A stretch of DNA of 64,000 nt from Piper betle (lineage: Eukaryota; Streptophyta; Magnoliopsida; Piperales; Piperaceae): the NCBI GenBank assembly GCA_033002965.1, contig JAURVB010006353.1, forward strand, positions 103,813 to 167,812, given 5' to 3'. This document shows, piece by piece, positions 25,481 to 37,239 of the stretch (its first letter is position 1; every line of letters starts with the position of its first letter). Position numbers and translations under genes: made by a program. The notes under the pieces are model-generated. The model saw only the letters and a program-made list of their open reading frames with translations, did no database searches and had not been told where the DNA came from.

Positions 25481-27619
25481 TGTAAAACTCAGACCTCCGA
25501 TTTAATGTTTTAGTTGTTGGTTCACAGAGTAGACCGACCTCAGTATGTTAACGATTACGAGTTGACTTCTCTTGTATTATAGGGAGTAGACCAACCTTAG
25601 TATGTTAACGGTTACGATTTGACTGCTCATGTATTATAGGGATCATGTCTTATGCTAGCGTAATTAGGTGTTGGTTACAACCACTACTAAATACGTCTAG
25701 TTGAGCAAAGAGTCGAGGCTTATGTGAGCTTATAGTTTCGGGAGGTAGGACCTATATTATAGCTTCAAGAGCTAAAGCTCACTTAGATGTAGTTTAGTGG
25801 CAGCAGTTGTAGCTCCTTCAATTATGTGTTGGTAGATTTCAAATTTTTAGTTGACTTGCAGATAGCCAGTTTATTTGGCCAGACACTCTAGACTATATGC
25901 CCTCGAGATAGGCATTTTCAGCACTCAGCGCTGTGGCACTAGTGTTCAGAGGCATGACACTTGCCCGACACTTAGTATTTCACAAGAGTGGCTTACTACG
26001 GCACTCACTTATCAATGCCGCAACACTGCTTTGTTTAAGCCAACACTTGGGATCGCTGCAGCACTCTCATCGACACCGGAACTTGTGTATTTTTCATGTG
26101 GGATGTCCAATAGCAAGGGCCCCGACACTCGCCATCCAAGGCTGCGGCATTGGTGTCATGATTAAGGTCTTTCAAAAATCTCGCCGCCGACCATTTTCCC
26201 CCACTTCTCCTTTCCTCCACCCCACTCTCTCCTCCCCCTTCCCCTCTTCTCCTTCTCCACAACCTCCCACACCTTCTCCTTTCAACCTCCGAATCAACCT
26301 CCTCTGTGTGTAGATCTCCCTCAAGAGGTACTTCATTTTACTCCCATTTTTCTCTCAGTTTTAGCATGATATCATCTTAGTATCTGTAGAATCATGCAGA
26401 TCTTGTTAGGACATGCTAGATTAGATGTCTATTAGGTTGTTTATCATGTTTTTGTATGACTTGTGTGATGGATTGTTCGATTTATATGTAAATAGTGGGA
26501 AAATCTGTTTTTTATATTCGTTTCATAGTTAACTCGGTAGATATACATGATTAATAACCAGAGATTAATGAAAATAGTGTAAAGTTATGATTTTTATCAT
26601 CAATTTGAGCTTAAATCATTAGATTTGTGTGAAGTTATAATTTTTAAACTTAAAATGGTGTGGATGTAATGCAACTAACCACCCAAAATAACATTTTGAC
26701 ATTGAGTATTCTAATAAAAGTCTCCAGAAATTTAGTGAAGGACGTGAGGAAGATGTAGAAAAGAGTTCCACTCAATTTGGAAGATGTAGAAAACACGTTA
26801 GGTGTGTACTCTGGAAATGTTTATTCTAGAATCACATGTTAAATTGACGAATTATAGCAGAACAAATCAAGCTAATTTAATATGAAGTTTAATTATAAGT
26901 GTTTTTCCTAATGTCGCCAATAACCAGGTCATAAATTTTAAATAATGATTGGACGAGGAAAAGACTCTCCAACATTACTTGTCCAAAACCTTTCTCCTAG
27001 TTTAGATCCTAGACCTTAGCTCTCGAGACGTGATTAGGGATTTAAACCTCATATTTTACCATGAAAATTAGTAATTGTGTTTAAGTAAAAATCAATAAGG
27101 AAATCCTAAGATTTAAACACCATTGGGCGATGTTTAACTGTGGTTTATATTTTTAGATTGTGGACTGCAATTTCATATGTGATGGTGTATGATATATGAT
27201 GGTTTTGTATTTGATAGTTTGTATATAGATAAGATAGTTGATTGATCTATGTAGTGTTAGGATGTTAGCATTCATGTCATAGCATGCATGTCATCATGAG
27301 GAGGATTTAAACCATGATTACATTTGTTAGACCGTACAAAATTGAATTTGTTAAGGTAGAATGTGAAGCTTCACTCACATGTCTGTTAGGACCCCTCTTA
27401 GCTTAATCTATTGTTCGGCGCTATCATAGTTTTGTTTTATGATTATAATATGGGGTTAGTGGTATTTTATTAGATCCCGTTAACTTTGTTTAGTCGAATT
27501 TTTTGTAATTTAATAAAACTTTAAAGATGGAATCCCTTTGATGTATTTTTGAAAAGATGAGATCTTATTCAAAGTCGCTTTAGTGCTATTTATAAATCCC
27601 TACCCAAGCCTATTGTCTA
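25481..27619 (+). repeat. LTR-like sequence (family F) upstream of the decayed gypsy element
   Basis: It starts TGTAAAACTC at 25481 and has the usual LTR order: a CT-rich leader at 26165-26330, an AT-rich middle, then the 'TTTTATTAGATCCCGTTAAC' and 'GATGGAATCCCTTT' blocks (27468-27540) and 'AAATCCCTACCCAAGCC' (27594-27610). Families A and B share these last blocks. It is cut at about 27619 by the 155-bp units. A 57-bp direct duplication lies at about 25527-25640. Confidence 0.5.
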
Positions 27620-27934
27620 TGTAGTATCCCCAACTTAGTTTTGCATCTAATACTTCTTAGTGTAAGATCCAGTTTATGTGTGAGGAAGTGTATAATAATC
27701 TTTAAGTTAGTTAACCAAGCTTTTAAAGGGATGATTTAAGCCCATCGTATTGCACTTTAGGCCAAATTGTTATAATAATTGTAATAATCTTAACTTAATC
27801 TCACATCCAATACTTCCTAGTATAAGATCTAGTTTAGTAGTAGGGATGTATATAATGATCTTTAAGTTGGTTAGCCAAGCTTTTGAAGGAATAACTTAGG
27901 CCTATCAGTTTGCATTTTAGGCCGGGTATTTATA
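27620..27934 (+). repeat. two tandem 155-bp LTR-like units
   Basis: Units at 27620-27774 and 27780-27934 have equal length, each starting TGTA and ending TTATA, with 5 bp (ATAAT) between them. Block order is the same (CTAATACTT, AAGATC, CTTTAAGTT, AACTTAGGCC-like, GGCC...). A PBS-like stretch follows the second unit. They are related to the LTRs of the miniature relic at 15655-16101. Confidence 0.65.
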
Positions 27935-27936
27935 GT

Positions 27937-27948
27937 TGGTAACAAAGC
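27937..27948 (+). promoter_or_regulatory. primer binding site, decayed
   Basis: TGGTAACAAAGC sits two bases after the LTR-like end at 27934 and matches TGGTATCAGAGC (initiator tRNA-Met) at 10 of 12 positions. Confidence 0.65.
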
Positions 27949-28077
27949 AAAAGGTTCCAAAACAACTTTACTAGTATATGGCTCAAGTTGTTCAAGTCCA
28001 CTATCCTTTGGGTTAAGAAAAATGTAGTTTAATTAAAGTACATCCAATTTATAATAATCCTTTCTTGATATAGAATG

Positions 28078-29070
28078 GTAGTGATCACTCGAAGTCAAGA
28101 CAATTAGAATGCTCAGCAGGGAGAACAAAATGATAGCACACTGGCCATGATTTTAGCGGCTCTCTAGGGCATGGCATAATCATTATTGTCAATGCAGGTC
28201 ATGTTGCAACGATGATACTGATAAGTTTAATGTAGAGAGGTTCTGAAAGAATGGGGCTGTAGTGTTCCTAGATGCAGTTGATGCTATCAAGGTTGAGAGC
28301 TGGATAAACACCACGGAAATAGTGTTCCGTGCAATGCTTGTGCCACCTCATCACAAAACAAGATTAGCAATGTACAAGCTACAAGAGGAGGCTTTCCAAT
28401 AGTGAAGTCAGTGATGAGATCAAAATTCCACGATAGGGCTGAGATCAACATATCGTGGACAAAATTTGTGGAGTTGTTCAATGAGCAGTACTTTTCGGAA
28501 CTGGTGATTCAAATGCCTTGGAATTTAGCAACTTAACTCAAGGCAACATGTCAGTTTGGGAGTATGCTCATAACTCTTTGGAATGGTTCACACCAAGAGA
28601 ATGCACTAGTGAAAGGGCATGAGTAAACAAATTTTTTCAAGGGCTCAAGTTTCAACTAAGAGATCGAATTGCTAACCTTCAATTGACTACTTTTATTGAG
28701 ATAGAAAAGGCAGCCACTACTAGTGAGATGGTTCTGGAATAGGAAAGATTGTAGAAAGTTGCTAAGAGATCGTCTCAATGGTGTCAAAATACCCAAATTC
28801 CTGTTACAAAATTCAATGGGCAAAAATGGCAACAATAGTCAGGTGGTATCAAGAGAAAGAGGGAGAATGATCTGTAGACCAAGTGCAAGAATTGTTACAA
28901 GTTCCATGAGGGAAAATACAAAGAGCCACCTTGTTGTTTTAACTGTGGACAGATTGGTCACTTGAAGTGCGAATATCGGGTCCCAGTTAAGAACAATGAC
29001 CAAGAGCAACCCAAGGCACCACCATCGGCCAAGGCCCTTTGTAGACAAGGGCAAGGCCAAAATGTTTGAT
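28078..29070 (+). pseudogene. gag remnant of a Ty3/gypsy element
   Basis: Frames after the PBS start near ATGGTAGTGATCACTCG and are broken by stops and shifts. The end carries a zinc knuckle in the frame through 28932-28976, with CFNCGQIGH visible. The usual last Cys is lost: the codons after HLK read TGC GAA TAT where this family has Arg-Glu-Cys, a pattern of two C/G-to-T/A changes. Length about 330 codons is normal for chromovirus gag. It is not functional. Confidence 0.75.
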
Positions 29071-29440
29071 GCTTGAGTAAATGAAGATGTTGAGGATCAT
29101 GAGGTTATTGAAGGTATGCTTTATTTTAAACATAATAAAGTTCATAACATTGATGATACCAAGGTGCATATTCTATTTAATACGGGTTGTACGTACTTAT
29201 TCATATCATTAGATGTTGTCAAGAGATTAGGACTGTGCATGACATTATTGAGCATTCCACATTGAGTAACAGGAGCTACATGTGAACTTGAGTTAACAAC
29301 CTATAAAGTGAGACATCTCATTCTTGATATGCTGGGGGATATCTTTGAATGAGAATTTATTCTGTACAAATTGAAAGAATTTGATAAAATATTAGGAGTG
29401 GACTGGTGTCAAAAAATGATTTTCTCTTAGAATGCAAGTT
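29071..29440 (+). pseudogene. aspartic protease remnant
   Basis: At about 29170-29205 the frame reads LFNTGCTYLFIS, the place of the D-S/T-G active site. The catalytic Asp is Asn, a single G-to-A change. In-frame stops surround it. Confidence 0.65.
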
Positions 29441-29449
29441 TAAGAGAGT

Positions 29450-31000
29450 TTGGCTGGGAAAGAGTATTGTGTAATCTTTCAAGGGACTTGGGGTAGTCCT
29501 GTCACATGTATTGTGTCATTTCATAAAGCTGTAAGGATGATTGGCCCAGGATGTCAAACCTTTGTTGCCAGTCTAGTCGAGTCCAAGTCTGAAGAGAATG
29601 ACATGTCCTCCATTCTGGTTGTGGTAGAGTTTATGGATGTTGTTTCTAAGGAATTGTTAGGATTTCCACTAGCAAAAAAGGTTGAATTTTCAATTGACCT
29701 CATTCCCAGTATGACCCCAATCTCAAAGGCTCTTTATCGAATGGCCCTAGCCGAGTTGAAGAAGCTAAAGGCACAATTGGAGGAACGGCTTGTAGCTAGA
29801 TTTATTCAGCCAAGTATTTCTCCATTGGGTGCTCGTATACTATTTGTGAAAAAGAATGATGGAACACGGAGCCTCTGCATCGATTATCGACAGATTAATC
29901 AGGTGACAGTCAAGTATTGGTACCCCTTACCGAAGATTGATGACTTGTTTGATCAGCTAAAATTGGCCAGAGTTTTCTCCAAGATCGATGTAAGATTTGG
30001 ATACCATCAACTTTTAGTCAAAGAATCAAATATCCCAAAGATAGAATTTAGCACCTAATACAAATGATTTCCTAATGATGCCTTTTAGTCTTACCAATGC
30101 ACCAACAATATTTATGTCCTTGATGAATAAGGTCTACCATCACTATCTTGATCACTTCATGATCGTGTTCATTGATGATATTCTTGTCTACTTTGATAAT
30201 AAGGATGAGCATGAGAGTCATTTGCGGATGGCGCTTTAGGTGTTGAGAGATAATTAGTTGACTGCTAAGCTCTCTAAATGGGAATTCTAGTTAAAAGAAA
30301 GGAACTTTCTAGGGCATATCATTTCTATGGCCAGTGTGGCAGTTGATTCAGCCAAAGTTTAGACTATAGTCGAGTGGCCACAACCTAACTTTTTAGGAAA
30401 TCATAAGTTTTTTAGGATTGGCAGGCTACTACCGAAAGTTTATGAAGGACTTTTCTTTATTAGCAATGCCAATTACAAGGCTCACATGTAAAAATATCAA
30501 ATTCTTTTGGGATTTAAAATGTGAAAGGAGTTTTCAATCACTAAACAAGACTCTTACGCCAACTCCAATTTTGACACTTCTCCAAGGTAATGAGTTTCGT
30601 AAAATATAGTGATGCCATCCAAGTTGGGTTTAGGGTGTGTTCTGATGCAGCATGGCAAAGTAGTGACCTACAGATCCAAGTAGCTAAGAATTTATCCACA
30701 AAATTCTGCCACTTATGATTTTGAGTTGGCAGTGGTAGTGTTTGCACTTAAATTATAGCGTCATTATCTCTATGACATGTAATTTGAGTTGTTCATCACT
30801 CACATGAGCTTAAAATATGTACTTACCCAACATGACTTAAATCTCAGCCAAAGGCGTTGGATGAAATATCTGAAGGATTATGATTTCCAACTGTCTTATC
30901 ATCCAGGGAAGGCTAATATGGTTGTTGATGTGCTGAGTCGGAAGTGTAATGATGGACTACCTCAATGCATAGTGTGCCTATGGGCCATGGCAAAGGAAGT
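29450..31000 (+). pseudogene. reverse transcriptase and RNase H remnant of the gypsy element
   Basis: A clear stretch of 202 codons at 29450-30058 holds the RT N-terminal motifs ([41 protein letters not shown]). A shift and stop follow at about 30058. The catalytic loop FIDDILVY is at about 30167-30190 in another frame. RNase H is recognised at 30640-30950 (SLKYVLTQHDLN, YHPGKANMVVDVLSRK). Motif wording fits the Tekay/Del chromovirus group. Multiple breaks make it inactive. Confidence 0.85.
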
Positions 31001-31104
31001 TGTGGAAATGAATCCAGTGGAACGTGTGTTAGGTCTTTTGATTAATTTAGTCATTTCTAATGACTTGGCGGAGCAGGTGAAGCTTTCTCAACCTCAAAAT
31101 TAGG

Positions 31105-32460
31105 AATTGTGGCTTTCACTCAATCCTCCACTAACTATTTAGTGGATGCTTTTGGAGTGATCCAATTTAAAGGTCGGTTATGTGTACCCAACCATGTTGC
31201 CCTGCAGAGGCGAGTGTTGGAAGAGTCACAACATTTGAGGTTCTCCATTCATCCAGGGGCCACAAGTATGTATCAAGATATGAAGCACATCTATTGGTGG
31301 ATTGAAATGAAGTGTAATGTGGCAAAGTTTGTGGCAAAGCGTTAGATATGCTAGCAAGTCAAGGCTGAGCACCAACTTCTAGGAGGAATGCTGCAATCCC
31401 TAGAGGTTCCTACTTGTAAGTGGGAGTGTATTGCTTGCAACTTTGTAGTGGGCTTACCAATAACACAATGACCAATGATTCCATCTGGGTAGTGGTGTAT
31501 CAATTGGCAAAGTCTGCTAATTTCATCCCAGCTAAGGCAACCCAGACAGCAGAATATTTAGCACAACTATTTATTGCCAATATTGTGAGGTTACATAGTG
31601 TCCCTAAGGGGATTATCTCAGACTGGGACCCTTTGTTTACATCAAATGTTTGGTAGGAATTTTAGAAGGTTGTGGGAGTATAAATCAAGTTGAGAACTAC
31701 CTATCATCCTCAAACAGATGACCAAACTAAGCGAATCATTTAAATTTTAGAGAATCTACCATGAGCATGCATTCTAGATGCGATTGAGAGCATCACTTGC
31801 CACTTTTAGAGTTCTCTTATAATAACGCTTATTGGACTAAGCATTAGCATGGCACAATATGAAGCCTTCTATGGGAAACTGTGTTGCACTCCTTGTTGGT
31901 TAATCACTTAATATAGTCCTTATAGGACCAAAAATGCTCATCGAGGCATTAGAGAAAGTTAAAACTAATTAGCCAGAAGATGAAGTCAGCTCATGATCGA
32001 TAGAAAAGCTATGCTGATTGGGTGCATATGAAATTAGAGCTTGAGTTGGGTAATAGAGTTTACCTTTGGGTATCTCCCACCAAGGGTGTGATACACTTTG
32101 GATCGTCAAGGAAGCTACAACCTAGATTTATCGATCCATGTGAGATATTGGAGTGTATTAGGAGTCTAGCCTATTCACTTGCTTGACCTCCACACCTCTC
32201 TGTTGTCCACATTGAGTTCCATGTTCCCATGCTAAAGAAATATATACTTGATGAGAGCCATATCCTTCTTGATATCCAGATGATTGAGCTGCAATCTAAT
32301 GCATAGTATATAAAGTAGGATGTTAGAATTTGTGATTGATGGCAATCAAAAACTATTCCTCTAGTTAAGATTATGTGAAACAATCATGGTGTTGAAGAGG
32401 CCACTTAGGAAAAAGAAGAGGATATGTAGAAAGAACATCCACATCTTTTTGCTTAGCATG
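31105..32460 (+). pseudogene. integrase and chromodomain remnant of the gypsy element
   Basis: 31109-31345 carries the zinc-binding region, with its first Cys replaced by Arg-stop (AKR*IC). 31420-31656 carries the catalytic core: the family's VVVDRL reads VVVYQL, while the downstream ISDWDP keeps its Asp. Broken frames at 32030-32300 match the C-terminal integrase part (VPMLKKYI at about 32222-32250). A decayed chromodomain-like end (EEAT) lies at about 32390-32450. It is followed by a 'TTCGAGGACGAA' stretch and the PPT. Confidence 0.8.
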
Positions 32461-32490
32461 TAATACTTTTCGAGGACGAAAAATTCAAAA

Positions 32491-32501
32491 TTTGGAGAAA
32501 T
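32491..32501 (+). promoter_or_regulatory. polypurine tract of the gypsy element
   Basis: TTTGGAGAAAT lies directly before a TGTAAAATCTCG LTR start and about 20 bp after 'TTTTCGAGGACGAA', the standard 3' end of this group. Confidence 0.65.
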
Positions 32502-34101
32502 TGTAAAATCTCGAGTAATTTGGGAGAATTAAAATTGAATATAATACTTATTTATTTTTCTCTAAAATTTATTTGATATCATTTTCTATAAATAATAATA
32601 TAAATATCAACTAGGGTTTGACTGTAGCCAAATAAGTCGTACCGATTTGACCATGGGCTAGGAAGGTTGGAATGTTAAGGAAAACATTTAAACTCATGCT
32701 TAGTGGAGTGGTTGGGAGTTGCTAATTTTTGAATTAGCCTTAGAGTTAATTGTCTAGGAAATTTGATAGGAGAATTTAATAAACTTGGGTGGTGGTTGTG
32801 ACTTAATGACTTTGGGAGATGGAGAATAAGAGATCTCAAGAGGACAATAAAAAGGGAGGCTTAGGGAGAGAGATTGTCACTTACTCCTCCCTCTCGAAGT
32901 CTCATTGCTTAGTTGCTCTTCTAGTTAATTACTTCTCCTTATTTGACTAGTTTTATAATTAGTCATGACATGTATCTTTAATTGTAGCTTATTAATATGT
33001 GACTTATGATAGTTAATAGTTAAGTTGTGCATATGTATGTCATAAAAAGATGCAATCTTATGTGTTATCTATAAATGTTATGTGTTTATAAGTTAAAGTA
33101 TTTTATTTGGATGATAATAAACTAATGTGTCATTACCATACCCTTGTTAATAAATTTACAATTTAATTAGATTATTCTTTATACTTTAAATGAATAGTTT
33201 TATGTTATTGCATGATTATTAGTTAAATAATTTATAATCATTTAAATAGTATAAATTGCATTATATGGAAATAAACCAATGTTAAATGTTTAACATGGCA
33301 TCCCTTAAAGAATTGAGTTGCATGACCCTTGTAAATAAATTTACGATTTTAATTAGATTATTCTTTATACTTTAAATAAATGGTTTTATGTTGTTGCGTG
33401 TTTATTAGTTATATAATTTATAAACATTTACATATTATAGATTGCATTATATGGAAATAAACCAATGTTAAATGTTTAACATGGTATCCCTCAAAGAATA
33501 GAGTTATAAAAGGGTGCATTGATTAGTTTGAACAATCATTAATGTAATTATTAAGAGGAATCTCTAAAATGTCAATTTAGTTAAGATGCTCTCAAGAGAG
33601 AAAAATACAATATGTAATTAAGATAATTATTCCAAATTGATTGCTAGTAAGACTGCGTATTTGAATGATTGTTGTCCCTATTAAACTCATTTGCATGTGT
33701 AATAGCATTATGCGTATTAACGTATAACTATAATTTTCAGATTAGGATGTGGTTGTAATATTCGTGCTAGTGCTATATCAAGGTTAGTATATTTCAACTA
33801 ATTTCTTGATTTAAAAGATAATTTAATCCAGTCAATTGGATCAGCGATCGAGGCACACCACGTGTACTGGAGCGTAGCCAAAGGTCAGATCGGAGGTGAC
33901 ACGGTTGAAAATACTTAATATATATAATGTCTATTCCCGGGCCAAAAGGAATAGTGTGGGGTCTGTTATGCACGTCTATCCAATAAGCTAGACCTAGGAA
34001 AATATGATGGTTTTTGTCTAAAATTAGGGACCCTTAGTGTAGCACATATGGTTAGTTGGTCTAGGTGAGGCGGCCACCTCACCAAACTGGGAGTCTGGCA
34101 T
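32502..34101 (+). repeat. 3' LTR (family E) of the gypsy element, 3' end uncertain
   Basis: It starts TGTAAAATCTCGAG right after the PPT. It contains a 185-bp tandem duplication (33141-33325 and 33326-about 33510). A possible end is TGTTATGCA near 33984; the next LTR start is at 34102. It does not match the LTR-like DNA upstream of gag, so the two ends of this element are not a visible LTR pair. Confidence 0.55.
33141..33510 (+). repeat. 185-bp tandem duplication
   Basis: Two adjacent units start CCCTTGTTAATAAATTTAC and CCCTTGTAAATAAATTTAC and both run through ATTATATGGAAATAAACC to a TATCCCT/CATCCCT block. A few percent of positions differ. Confidence 0.85.
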
Positions 34102-35054
34102 TGTAAAACTTGAGTCATTTTCTCAATGGTTTTGAGTTGGTTTAGTCTTGACCTAGATCAGGTTATTTGGATCTTGTCCTTCTCACTCGAGGTTTGAGCA
34201 TAGTATGGTGTATGTTTGACCGACCCTAGCTTCCTTTGATCATACACTCGTTTGGACATTATGTCCTCAACCTTTTTTTCATTTTTGGTTCGGTTGAGTT
34301 GAGTCTAGATAGAGGTTAGGTTCCCGTCCTTCACGAGTCTAGTTTGTTTGTCGGGTGTTTGGTACCCCTTTCGGACAATCCTAGCCCCTATGGGACCCAC
34401 TTCACATTTCCCGAGGTCTCCCGAATGGCTTCGATGTAAGCCTTAAGTGTGTGCAATCTATGCTCAGTACAAAGGGGCCTTGCCATTGCCCTTGCACTCA
34501 ACTGTTTTAGGGTTCCTTGGTTTAAGTATGGGCGCAAAGATGTTCCATTAGAACCCATGCGCCCAAACTTAAAATTTCCCTCTCTTTTTAACCTAGATGT
34601 AAAAATAGCACCCTAGCGCTCAGTTGTGTGATCATGTTTGAGTGTGGCTCGGTCATGCCTGGCTTGTTGGCTGGTCGTTGTCTAGTTTGGCAAAGGTTAA
34701 AGGCAAAGGTGCCCTCCAAGCGCCCTTACTGGAACTTATTTTTGTTTATAAATAGAGCCTCATTTCCAAGTTTTTCACCCTTTGGCTTTTCCATTCGATT
34801 TTCCCTTTCCTCCCTTACTTTCCCTCTTCCTCCTCAGCTCTTTCCAACCTCTCCTAGGCCCCTCCAAGCCAAGCCTAGCTCCTACGGTTGTAGGTCTTGA
34901 GGTAAAAAGCCAAAAGAGACCTCCCCTTGGATCCCTTTGAGGTAATTTGGCACCCTTCCCTCCTTCCCGTGTATTTGTGTGTTGTGTTCACACCTGTTTT
35001 TGTATACTTGCATTGTTCTTGCAGTTTGGAATCATATTATTTGCATGCGTTAAT

Positions 35055-35970
35055 TAATAGTTATGATTACTGTTTTGGTAGAAAAATAATATCTTATATT
35101 GTAGATCGGTAAGTTTCATCATGCATGTTTTGTCTGATTTGGCATGTATAAGCATGTATGGGTGCCAAAATTGGTGAAAGGTGATGGATTTACTTTTTTT
35201 ATTATCTTAAACCCTAATTTCCCTAATTTTTATACCTTGGTTTAGGTTAAATTTGAATGCTATCTTTTGCATGTCTGTAGGTTATGATGTTAGTTATTTC
35301 TTGCACAAATACTATGCAAACATAACATCATTAATATATTGAAGAAAACCTCTCATACGTTGTGTGGTTGCTGTGCTATTGATGTGATATGTCATACTCT
35401 AATTTTATGCTCCCTTGTGAGCTTTCTAAAAGATGTTAATAAAATTTTTGAAAATCATATATGGACTCACTAAGTGCCTACTTGTGATGACCTACCCAAT
35501 TTTACGTCCAAACTGGGGTTGCTTTTGGTCTGACTCAAACTCCAACAATACACAACAAGAAATAAAAATAAATAAATCACCAGGCATGCCAATATAACAA
35601 AAATTGAACAGCTAAAAAACTGTAAATTAATAGCCTATTTCTTAATGATCCCATGTCATGAACATATCAACATATAAAAGATCTCCATGCTGGGATATGC
35701 ACTGTTTCGGTAAAAAAATTAATATCTCATACTGTAGATCATATTTTTGAAAGATCTTGATCTTGTTATGTTAAATAGATCGGCAAGCTTTATGGAGCAT
35801 GTTTTGTTTGATTTGACCTATATGAGCATGTATGGGTGCCAAAATTGGCAAAAAATAGCAACTTTATTGTTTCTTGTAACTTACACCTTAATTTGTCAAT
35901 TTTTACACCTTGGTTTAGGTTGAATTTCAATGCTATCTATTGCATAAGTATAGGTTACGATGTTAGCTAT
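35055..35970 (+). repeat. about 250-bp direct repeat flanking an inserted LTR fragment
   Basis: 35055-35300 and 35710-35970 share the order TTTTGGTAGAAAAA, AATATCTTATA, TAGATCGG, GCATGTATGGGTGCCAAAAT, TACCTTGGTTTAGGTT and GTAGGTTA.GATGTTAG. The DNA between begins at about 35490 with what looks like an inverted LTR end (TGATGACCTACCC). Confidence 0.65.
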
Positions 35971-36039
35971 TTCAACATTGTCAAAATTAGTTTTAGATTT
36001 CTGATGTGTTTACCACGGGTTTATTACCTGAAAAACATG

Positions 36040-36388
36040 GAGAATTGATTTCCAAGCTTTGACTCTTCTCCATACCCAAAGCTTGAGGAGGAGTGTTAGA
36101 AATAATAAAAGCTATGAATTTGCTATGGTTTGAAATAGTCATAAGTATTAAATCTTCTAGATAAGATTAGTTGCTTATTTTTAGGAGTTTTTAGTCTTTT
36201 AAATTTTTGGATGTAAGTGACTTCATGTATTGGCTATGCTTATAAATAATGTGGAGAGAGTTGACCACTTTTATTAACCAAAACTCTATTCTCTCCAAAC
36301 TTTCTCTCTTCCTTCTTTCTTGATCTCGTCATCTACTCAGTCTATTATTGATTTCGACTCACCTTTATGTTTCCTACCTATTCTAACA
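36040..36388 (+). mobile_element. 3' end of a Ty1/copia-type element with its LTR
   Basis: 36094-36388 is a 295-bp LTR with inverted ends TGTTAG...CTAACA and a TATAAATA box at about 36240. It is preceded by AAGCTTGAGGAGGAG, the usual copia polypurine tract, so it is a truncated element and not a solo LTR. No copia coding region remains upstream. The flanks AGGAG and CTATT are not a TSD, as expected for a truncated copy. Confidence 0.75.
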
Positions 36389-36731
36389 CTATTCAAAATA
36401 AATTTTTTTGTGACTATTAGACGTTACGATTAATTGTCATTTGGTATATATATGATGACTCCTTGGTAGCTTTAGAAATTTTGATGCATTTTACTTACTG
36501 ATTTGTGATGCATTTTATTTACTATTTTGTGATGCATATAGATATAGATTAGCATTGAGATATGTATTCATTTGTGAAACCATGATATGGAAATTGTTAC
36601 CTTTTATTGTAATTAAGAGGTGGATGCTTGCCTTGTTAATTTATGACCCTAATATGTCACCTTCTAAAGTGATTCATGTTGAAATTGTCAAAAAGCTTGA
36701 ATTTATTCTTACTTCTAATTATTGTCATTGC

Positions 36732-37239
36732 TGTTGGGTTTATCCCACATCGATCATAGAAGATGTTCGTGACTTATATATAGGTTAATAGGAAAACATT
36801 ATTCTTTGAGTTAGCTTTTGGATTAAGAAAGATATATGACATCTATTGCGAATTTCCTTTGGCTATTACATGTGCCTTTTGGGGCCTAAAGGGCCCAATA
36901 GTGGTATCAAAGCCAGGTGGGCTTTGGTGTTTGCCTACGCTGATTGTCATGGATTTTGCTTGATGATTTAAAGAGAGTTTTCTAGGTGATGATAAGTAGG
37001 TTCCGTTTAATGAAGGGGAGATTCTCAAATGATCACAGTTTCGAGGTCGTCCGATGTGTGAAGGGGAGATTATTAGGCTTATTTTTACATCAGTCATAGA
37101 TGATATTGATGACTTGTATATATGCTAATGAGAAAGTTTTATTCCTTCAGCTAGCTTTTGGATTAAGAGAGGTATAACCACCTATTCCGAGCTTCCTTTG
37201 ACTATTACAAGTCCCTTTGAAGGCCCAAAGGGCCCAACA
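36732..37239 (+). mobile_element. complete TRIM element (terminal-repeat retrotransposon in miniature)
   Basis: 508 bp flanked by a perfect TSD ATTGC (36727-36731 and 37240-37244). The two LTRs have identical length, 169 bp (36732-36900 and 37071-37239), starting TGTTGGGTTT and (decayed) TATTAGGCTT and ending CCCAATA and CCCAACA. PBS TGGTATCAAAGCC is at 36902-36914 and PPT GAAGGGGAGA at 37060-37069. The internal part is only 170 bp and codes for nothing. A TATATATA is in the 5' LTR. This is the standard TRIM layout; it would need proteins from another element. Confidence 0.92.

Noticed and set aside
36094..36388. Considered as a copia solo LTR
   Set aside because: A polypurine tract directly precedes it and the flanking 5-mers do not match, so it is the 3' end of a truncated element.
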